The position numbers and the translations under genes are program-made. Shown here in pieces: positions 5,575 through 9,922 of a stretch of DNA of 9,922 nt (position 1 is the first letter of the stretch; each line of letters opens with the position of its first letter). Where the stretch lies: assembly GCA_946497375.1 (NCBI GenBank), contig CAMMKE010000043.1, positions 1-9,922 of the forward strand, given 5' to 3'. The DNA is from an uncultured Mycoplasmatota bacterium (GTDB lineage: Bacteria; Bacillota_I; Bacilli_A; RF39; UBA660). The notes under the pieces were generated by a model. That model worked only from the letters and a program-made list of their open reading frames with translations. It did not search any database and was not told where the DNA came from.

Positions 5575-7110
5575 CTATCTTTTCTTTATTTCTTCTTTAA
5601 TAAATTTTATAAATTCTTCAACATTCATTGAATAAGTCTCTTCACCACCATACTTACGATAACTAACTAAATTGTTATCACGTTCTTTATCACCAATAAT
5701 TAAAACATAAGGATTCTTCATTACATTACTATTTCTTATCTTTTTACCCATACTTTCATCACTATCATCATAATTAACTCTAATATCTTCATCAATTAAT
5801 AGGTCTTTTAGTTTCCTACAATACTCATCATGATATTTCATATTAACAGGCACTATATTAACTTGAACCGGAGATAACCATATAGGAAGAACTCCTTTAA
5901 ATTGTTCTAGTAATAATACTAAAAATCTTTCATAAGAACCTAAAACTGCTCTATGTACCATAACAGGAGTTTGTTTTTCACCATTTTTATCAATATAGAA
6001 TAAACCAAATCTTTTAGGCATTGCAAAATCAACTTGAACAGTAGGTATTTGAATATCTCTACCTAAAGCATCTTTAAACATAAAATCTAATTTAGGACCA
6101 TATAAAGCTGCTTCTCCTTCACATTTTTTTGCATTTAATCCAAGTTCATCTGCAACTTCTTCTAACATTTTTTCACAATAATCCCAATCATCTTTATCAC
6201 CGATATATTTCTCTGGATGCTCATAATCTCTCACTGATAAAGATATCCAATGATTATCCCATAACCCCATTCTTGAATAAAATTCTTTAATTAAACTACA
6301 CATATTTTTAACTTCATCTTTAACTTGGTCAACACGACAGAATGAATGACCATCTTCAACAGTAATAGCATAAACTCTTGATAAACTATTACCAACTGCA
6401 CCAGGAAGTTCTGCTCTATACTGCTTATCACTTTCCATATATCTAATAGGTAAATCTTTATAACTTCTTAATTTAGAAGCATATATTTGAGTATGATGAG
6501 GACATTGTACTGGTTTTAATACAAACTTATGACCTTTAGGAGACTCTACTCTAAATAGTTCATCATTAAATTTAGAAGCATGACCTGAAGTTTCAAATAA
6601 AGAAATATCTGCTAACGATGGACAACTTACTTTTTGAAATCCATATTTTCTACAAACTTTCTCTATCTCTTTTTGTAACTCATCTTTAACAATAGTACCT
6701 CTTGGAGTATATAAAGGTAGTCCAGGTCCTACATAATCAGAAAAGCAGAATAAATCTAACTCTTGGCCTATCTTTCTATGATCTCTTTCCCTCGCTTCAT
6801 TTATAAACTTGTTATACTTATCTATTTCGTCTTGACTACTAAAACCTTTACCAACAATTCTAGTAATCATCTCGTTATTAGCATTTCCTTCATAATAAAC
6901 ACCACTAACTCTTATAAGTTTTACATAAATATTTTTATCAAGATTCTTAATATCATCTTCTAATTTCTCTAAATCATTTTCACTTACTTGTTCATCACTT
7001 TTAAATTCATAATAAAACATTTCATCATTATAAGACATTTTATCAAGTCTTACATTACTATAATTTTTATTAATTACTTCTTTAAGTAATTTACAACATT
7101 TTTCATTCAT
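5575..7110 (-). CDS. thrS: Threonyl-tRNA synthetase lacking TGS and active editing domains
   Basis: A 511-aa class II synthetase charging tRNA-Thr. The usual bacterial enzyme is about 640 aa with TGS, editing (N2), catalytic and anticodon domains. Here the catalytic core begins at about residue 115 with ELDLFCFSDYVGPGLPLYTPRG. Class II motif 2 includes YRAELPG (231-237) and motif 3 is GSYERF (391-396). Likely zinc ligands are Cys203 (QCPHH), His255 (EDGHSFC) and His386 (VHRAVLGS). The anticodon domain spans about 410-505. The first 110 residues contain only the ends of an N2-like fold (FYYEF; RVSGVYYEGNANNEMITRI; ARERDHRKIGQEL). There is no TGS domain, no HXXXH and no CXXXH editing metal site, so post-transfer removal of mischarged Ser is probably absent. 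The core also departs from typical Firmicute ThrRS, suggesting an old transfer or a variant lineage. The ribosome binding site is weak (AAAGAAGA). Confidence 0.95.
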   Translation of the reverse strand: MNEKCCKLLKEVINKNYSNVRLDKMSYNDEMFYYEFKSDEQVSENDLEKLEDDIKNLDKNIYVKLIRVSGVYYEGNANNEMITRIVGKGFSSQDEIDKYNKFINEARERDHRKIGQELDLFCFSDYVGPGLPLYTPRGTIVKDELQKEIEKVCRKYGFQKVSCPSLADISLFETSGHASKFNDELFRVESPKGHKFVLKPVQCPHHTQIYASKLRSYKDLPIRYMESDKQYRAELPGAVGNSLSRVYAITVEDGHSFCRVDQVKDEVKNMCSLIKEFYSRMGLWDNHWISLSVRDYEHPEKYIGDKDDWDYCEKMLEEVADELGLNAKKCEGEAALYGPKLDFMFKDALGRDIQIPTVQVDFAMPKRFGLFYIDKNGEKQTPVMVHRAVLGSYERFLVLLLEQFKGVLPIWLSPVQVNIVPVNMKYHDEYCRKLKDLLIDEDIRVNYDDSDESMGKKIRNSNVMKNPYVLIIGDKERDNNLVSYRKYGGEETYSMNVEEFIKFIKEEIKKR

Positions 7111-7139
7111 AATTATATCTTCTTTCTATATTTTTACTT

Positions 7140-7175
7140 TTAAAAGGGAAAAATCGTTTCAGTTTCCGTTTCCAT
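7140..7175 (-). CDS. Possible second leader peptide with alternating Thr codons
   Basis: An 11-codon frame, METETETIFPF, with ACG, ACT and ACG at every second codon, between the T-box terminator and thrS. The underlying DNA has three GAAAC units. An AAGGAG (7187-7192) lies 11 nt upstream, which is far. The same SD is better placed (7 nt) for the ATG at 7177-7179, which encodes only MYGNGN in another frame. This may be chance in a short repeat. Confidence 0.22.
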   Translation of the reverse strand: METETETIFPF

Positions 7176-7189
7176 ACATTTACCATCTC

Positions 7190-7400
7190 CTTAAAATAAA
7201 AGAGAATGATACCAATAAGGAGTCTTATTAAAGACGGTACCATCCTCTTTTTAACTTAATTTATTTTAACCGTATATACGGGCATCCAGTTACCTGAGCA
7301 ACATAGTAGGTAGTAATTATTAAGTTTATTTATTATCTTCCACCAACTGATAACTCTCTGTAAAATAAGGTCTTAATAATCGTATCCTATATTATAGTCT
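7190..7400 (-). promoter_or_regulatory. T-box riboswitch, threonine type, controlling thrS-tsaC
   Basis: T-box RNAs read the charging state of a tRNA: an uncharged tRNA pairs by its anticodon with the specifier and by its CCA end with the antiterminator. All main parts are visible on the minus strand. Stem I has lower pairing ATTATTAAG (7380-7372) with CTTAATAAT (7324-7316), the AGAGAG bulge region (7359-7354), and the apical hairpin TTATC/GATAA closing the family loop AGTTGGTGGAA. After the lower stem comes TACTACCTAC with the likely specifier ACC, a Thr codon (7311-7309); ACT next to it is the alternative. CCGTATATACGG (7281-7270) is a Stem III candidate. The T-box core GAGGATGGTACCG carries UGGU (7242-7239), complementary to tRNA ending ACCA. 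The downstream gene thrS agrees with the specifier. Confidence 0.93.
7191..7251 (-). terminator. T-box terminator hairpin
   Basis: Minus strand AAAAGAGGATGGTACC (7251-7236) pairs with GGTATCATTCTCTTTT (7213-7198) over 16 bp including two G-T pairs. A small inner hairpin GTCTT/AAGAC is nested inside. The tract TTTTATTTTAA follows. The 5' arm contains the T-box core, so termination and tRNA-stabilised antitermination are mutually exclusive. Confidence 0.88.
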
Positions 7401-7408
7401 TTATATAT

Positions 7409-7443
7409 AAAATAAAAGTCTACTACTTGATTGTAATAGACTT
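7409..7443 (-). terminator. Upstream intrinsic terminator in the thrS leader
   Basis: Minus strand AAGTCTATTAC (7443-7433) pairs with GTAGTAGACTT (7426-7416), 11 bp with one G-T, around AATCAA. TTTTATTTT follows. It lies 32 nt after the leader ORF stop and just before the T-box Stem I. This is where an attenuator controlled by leader-peptide translation would sit. Confidence 0.7.
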
Positions 7444-7475
7444 CACATAATAAGATAATTTATATTAGTTAACAA

Positions 7476-7559
7476 TTATGCAATGTCAAAACAATCAATA
7501 CTATTAATTGACTTATAGTTTTTCGTATTAGTTGTCGTTAATAATTGATTATTTAACAT
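7476..7559 (-). CDS. Candidate Thr-rich leader peptide of thrS
   Basis: A 27-codon frame starting MLNNQLLTTTNTK. Codons 8, 9, 10 and 12 are ACG, ACA, ACT and ACG, so four of five consecutive codons are Thr. The SD AGAGGGAG is 8 nt before the ATG, and the consensus promoter is just upstream, so it would be the first ORF of the thrS transcript. In the RNA, AATCAATTATTA just before the Thr codons can pair with TAATAGTATTGATT after them (2-nt bulge), placing the Thr codons in the loop. Stalled ribosomes would open that hairpin. An intrinsic terminator follows. This resembles thrL-type attenuation but sits ahead of a T-box. Chance cannot be excluded in such short AT-rich sequence. Confidence 0.5.
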   Translation of the reverse strand: MLNNQLLTTTNTKNYKSINSIDCFDIA

Positions 7560-7588
7560 TTTTCCATCTCCCTCTTAAAAGTAACTAA

Positions 7589-7617
7589 ATAATATCATAT
7601 TTGAACATAATTGTCAA
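7589..7617 (-). promoter_or_regulatory. Consensus extended -10 promoter of thrS-tsaC
   Basis: Minus strand TTGACA (7617-7612), 17-nt spacer, TATTAT (7594-7589) with TG upstream of the -10. Transcription would start near 7582, giving a thrS leader of about 470 nt. It is divergent from the metal-operon promoter at 7670-7699, about 50 bases away. Confidence 0.88.
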
Positions 7618-7669
7618 ATTTTCCATAAAAAAGATGCTATGTAATGGCATAAGAAAATAATAAAACATC

Positions 7670-7699
7670 TTGACAATTGAACATCTATTCAATTATAAT
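7670..7699 (+). promoter_or_regulatory. Promoter of the metal-resistance operon
   Basis: TTGACA (7670-7675), 18-nt spacer, TATAAT (7694-7699): both hexamers are perfect. An ArsR-type operator fills the spacer, so repressor binding would block RNA polymerase directly. Confidence 0.88.
7675..7694. promoter_or_regulatory. ArsR/SmtB-type operator 1, inside the promoter spacer
   Basis: AATTGAA and TTCAATT are perfect 7-bp arms around CATCTA. The core TTGAACATCTATTCAA closely resembles the TGAA-N6-TTCA type of site known for SmtB/CzrA/CadC repressors. It lies between the -35 and -10. Confidence 0.75.
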
Positions 7700-7703
7700 G
7701 AAG

Positions 7704-7727
7704 ATAGTTGAGTAAGAATTCAACTAT
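7704..7727. promoter_or_regulatory. ArsR/SmtB-type operator 2, at the transcription start
   Basis: ATAGTTGA and TCAACTAT are perfect 8-bp arms around GTAAGAAT. The inner TTGA...TCAA spacing equals that of operator 1. The centres are about 31 bp apart, roughly three helical turns, so two dimers could bind on the same face. Confidence 0.62.
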
Positions 7728-7757
7728 AAACATATAATATTAATAGGATGTGATGAT

Positions 7758-8120
7758 ATGTCTAGAAATGAATTTTCATGTGATTGTAATATTATTCATA
7801 AGGAAGCAGTAGATAAAGTATTAAATAAAATGCCTTCAGAAAATACTTTTAATCATCTAGCAGACTTATTTAAACTAATAGGTGATACTACAAGATGTAG
7901 AATTCTTTTTGCACTCGATCAAGATGAGATGTGTGTCTGTGACCTTGCTAATGTCTTAAACATGACTAAATCAAGTGTCTCTCATCAATTAGCAACCCTA
8001 AGAAGAAGTGGCATAGTTAAATGCAGAAGAAGTGGTAAAGAAGTATATTACACTTTAGATGATGACCATATTGTTAAACTATTTGAAATAGGACTAGAAC
8101 ATATTAATCATAAAGGATAG
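7758..8120 (+). CDS. cadC: CadC/SmtB-type metal-sensing repressor (ArsR family)
   Basis: A 120-aa winged-helix repressor that leaves DNA when it binds Cd, Pb or Zn. The helix-turn-helix is DLANVLNMTKSSVSHQLATL (62-81). Two metal sites known from the family are both visible. The thiolate site has Cys8 and Cys10 in the N-terminal arm plus Cys59 and Cys61 in MCVCDL. The C-terminal helix site has Asp102, His104, His115 and His118, with the D-X-H ... 11 ... 3 spacing of CzrA. Having both matches CadC of the cad operon, though the N-terminal Cys pair is CXC rather than the more widely spaced pair of pI258 CadC. It is the first gene of the operon and has two operator-like sites upstream, so autoregulation is likely. 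AGGATGTG precedes the ATG. The symbol is by similarity. Confidence 0.93.
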   Translation: MSRNEFSCDCNIIHKEAVDKVLNKMPSENTFNHLADLFKLIGDTTRCRILFALDQDEMCVCDLANVLNMTKSSVSHQLATLRRSGIVKCRRSGKEVYYTLDDDHIVKLFEIGLEHINHKG

Positions 8121-8135
8121 AAAGAAGGAAATAAT

Positions 8136-8360
8136 ATGAAAGATTATAAATATAAAATAGAAGGATTAGATTGTGCTAACTGTGCTAATCTTTTAGAAGA
8201 GTCTTTAAGAAAGATTGACTTAATAGAAAATGTCTCTATTAGTTTTATGATGGAAAGATTCACTTTTAGTTGCAATGAAGATAATCTAAACGATGCCTTA
8301 AAACAAATTAAGAAAGTAATAAGAAGAGAAGAACCAGATGTAAGTATCGAGGAGGTTTAA
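8136..8360 (+). CDS. Stand-alone HMA metal-binding protein
   Basis: A 74-aa heavy-metal-associated domain with the metal loop GLDCANCA (Cys13, Cys16) and the usual short beta-alpha-beta-beta-alpha-beta length. In most CadA/ZntA exporters this domain is fused to the N-terminus of the ATPase. The ATPase here begins directly with its first membrane helix, so this gene probably supplies the missing domain in trans as a metal donor or regulator. It lies 15 nt after the repressor gene and ends 2 nt before the ATPase ATG, so the three are co-translated. The SD is AGAAGGAA. A copper chaperone (CopZ) is the alternative, but CopZ loops are usually GMXCXXC and the neighbours favour Zn/Cd/Pb. Confidence 0.9.
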   Translation: MKDYKYKIEGLDCANCANLLEESLRKIDLIENVSISFMMERFTFSCNEDNLNDALKQIKKVIRREEPDVSIEEV

Positions 8361-8362
8361 TA

Positions 8363-9922
8363 ATGACAAAAAAGATGAAGAAAAAATTAATTAGAATTAT
8401 AATATCTTTTATCTTACTAGTATTGGCATTTATCCTTAAACTAGATAATGTTATTATTAGCGATATTCTATTTATTATTTCCTACCTAATAGTAGGTTAT
8501 GATATCATCTTAAAAGCTTTAAGAAACATTACAAGAGGAAAAGCCTTTGATGAAAACTTTTTAATGACTATTGCAACCATAGGAGCCTTTTTTATAGGAG
8601 AGTTTCCTGAAGCAGTTGCAGTAATGCTATTCTATCAAGTAGGAGAACTATTCCAAAGTTATGCTGTTGATAAATCAAGAAAGTCAGTTTCAGAATTAAT
8701 GGATATAAGACCAGATTATGCTAATCTTTATCATAATGAAAAAACTGAAAGAGTAGAACCTAATAAAGTTAAAATTGGTGATATTATCTTAATAAAACCA
8801 GGAGAAAAAATACCATTAGATGGTATCGTAGTAGAAGGTAACTCTCTTCTTAATACTCTTGCTCTAACAGGAGAATCTATGCCAAAAAGTGTAACTGAGA
8901 CTGATGAAGTATTAAGTGGATGTATTAATAATGAAGGAATACTAAAAGTTAAAGTAACTAAAGAGTTTGGTGAATCTACTGTTAGTAAAATCTTAGACTT
9001 AGTAGAAAATGCTAGTAGTAGAAAATCTAAATCAGAAAACTTTATCAGTAAATTTGCTAAATACTACACTCCTATAGTTGTAATAATCGCTATTCTTCTT
9101 GCCTTTATTCCACCTTTAATATTAGATACTAACTTTAAAACTTGGATATATAGAGCCTTATCATTCTTAGTTGTCTCATGTCCTTGTGCCTTAGTAATAT
9201 CAATACCTCTAAGTTTCTTTGGAGGAATTGGTGCCTCATCTAAAATAGGAGTTTTAGTAAAGGGTAGTAACTATTTAGAAGCCCTTGCAAACACTGAAAT
9301 AGTTGTATGTGATAAAACAGGAACTCTAACAGAAGGAATCTTTAAAGTCCAAAAAGTTAATGCTATAGATTACTCAAAGGAAGATTTATTAAAATATACA
9401 AGTTATGCAGAGAACTATTCTAATCACCCAATTGCCTTATCTATTAAAGAAGCTTATGGTAAAGATATTAATGAAAAACTAGTTACAAAAACTAAAGAAA
9501 TTAAAGGTAAAGGAGTTATTGCCAAAGTAGATTCTAAAGAAGTTCTAGTAGGTAATGAGAAATTAATGGAAGAGTATAATATTGACTATAAAAAGAGTAA
9601 TGATGTTGGAACTGTTATTTATATCGCTATTGATAAGAAATATGCAGGTTCTATTATTATCTCCGATAAAATTAAAGATGATGCCTATAAAGCAGTTAAA
9701 GAATTTAGAAAAAATAATGTTAAGAAAATAATAATGTTAACAGGAGATAGAGAAGAGATAAGTAAGAAAGTAAGTAAAGAATTAAAACTAGATAATTATT
9801 ATGCTGAACTATTACCTCAAGATAAAGTTAAAAAAGTAGAGTCCTTAATGCAAGAGAAAAGTGAATATGGTAAACTAGTCTTTATAGGAGATGGTATTAA
9901 TGATGCTCCTGTTCTTGCCTTA
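8363..9922 (+). CDS. cadA: P1B-type Zn/Cd/Pb-exporting ATPase, 3' end cut by the window
   Basis: The first 520 codons of a heavy-metal pump that uses ATP to export soft divalent ions across the cell membrane. Visible parts are first membrane helices at about 11-50 and a helical pair at about 64-98. The actuator motif is TGES (169-172). Helix 6 contains the metal-binding CPC (273-275, in SCPCALVIS). The phosphorylated Asp317 is in DKTGT, the P1B-specific HP is at 355-356, TGD at 460-462, and the hinge GDGIND at 509-514. The last helices lie beyond the edge. There is no N-terminal HMA domain; a separate HMA gene precedes it. CPC in helix 6 plus a CadC-like regulator support the P1B-2 (Zn/Cd/Pb) group over copper. 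SD GGAGG, lying in the end of the HMA gene, precedes the ATG. Confidence 0.96.
   Translation, partial: MTKKMKKKLIRIIISFILLVLAFILKLDNVIISDILFIISYLIVGYDIILKALRNITRGKAFDENFLMTIATIGAFFIGEFPEAVAVMLFYQVGELFQSYAVDKSRKSVSELMDIRPDYANLYHNEKTERVEPNKVKIGDIILIKPGEKIPLDGIVVEGNSLLNTLALTGESMPKSVTETDEVLSGCINNEGILKVKVTKEFGESTVSKILDLVENASSRKSKSENFISKFAKYYTPIVVIIAILLAFIPPLILDTNFKTWIYRALSFLVVSCPCALVISIPLSFFGGIGASSKIGVLVKGSNYLEALANTEIVVCDKTGTLTEGIFKVQKVNAIDYSKEDLLKYTSYAENYSNHPIALSIKEAYGKDINEKLVTKTKEIKGKGVIAKVDSKEVLVGNEKLMEEYNIDYKKSNDVGTVIYIAIDKKYAGSIIISDKIKDDAYKAVKEFRKNNVKKIIMLTGDREEISKKVSKELKLDNYYAELLPQDKVKKVESLMQEKSEYGKLVFIGDGINDAPVLAL

Noticed and set aside
6763..6963. 66-aa plus-strand ORF opposite thrS
   Set aside because: Antisense shadow within thrS; its hydrophobic look comes from the complement of Lys/Asn/Glu-rich codons.
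7626..7652. Minus-strand ATGC...GCAT hairpin followed by six T's between the divergent promoters
   Set aside because: The stem is only 4 bp without mismatches, and no minus-strand transcript is expected to end there. A terminator of antisense RNA is possible but unsupported.
1..9922. CRISPR array, tRNA or rRNA genes, insertion-sequence ends
   Set aside because: No regularly spaced repeats, no cloverleaf with terminal CCA region, no rRNA-like sequence, and no transposase other than the serine recombinase were seen on reading both strands.

Overview
The window is very AT-rich bacterial DNA using the standard bacterial code (TGG for Trp, TGA as stop). Strong Shine-Dalgarno sites, consensus sigma-A-type promoters and a T-box riboswitch point to a low-GC Firmicute or related Bacilli/Erysipelotrichia-like lineage. 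The species cannot be named from the sequence.

Layout. (1) Positions 43-3105 look like part of a mobile element, all on the minus strand. A BRO-N/antirepressor-like gene is followed by a ~500-base non-coding stretch rich in dyad symmetries. Next is a large serine recombinase preceded by an overlapping 39-codon ORF, whose ribosome binding site lies in a predicted hairpin. (2) Positions 3123-3279 hold a strong terminator flanked by two copies of a 42-base imperfect direct repeat. (3) Positions 3271-4911 are a two-gene minus-strand operon of unrecognised proteins (166 and 357 aa) with its own consensus promoter. (4) Positions 4940-7617 are a minus-strand thrS-tsaC operon. The threonyl-tRNA synthetase is short, lacking the TGS domain and the active part of the editing domain. 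TsaC makes the threonylcarbamoyl-adenylate used for t6A modification of tRNA. (5) Positions 7670-9922 are a plus-strand metal-resistance operon: a CadC/SmtB-type ArsR repressor with two visible operators, a stand-alone HMA metal-binding protein, and a P1B-type Zn/Cd/Pb-exporting ATPase cut off by the window end.

The most interesting part is the roughly 470-nt leader of thrS. It starts at a consensus extended -10 promoter and carries a well-initiated 27-codon ORF with four Thr codons among five consecutive codons. A complete-looking intrinsic terminator follows, then a Thr-type T-box riboswitch with its own terminator. A second tiny reading frame rich in alternating Thr codons lies between the T-box and thrS. 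This would be threonine sensing by two different mechanisms in series: a translating ribosome and uncharged tRNA. Both operon genes use threonine, so shared control by threonine supply makes sense.
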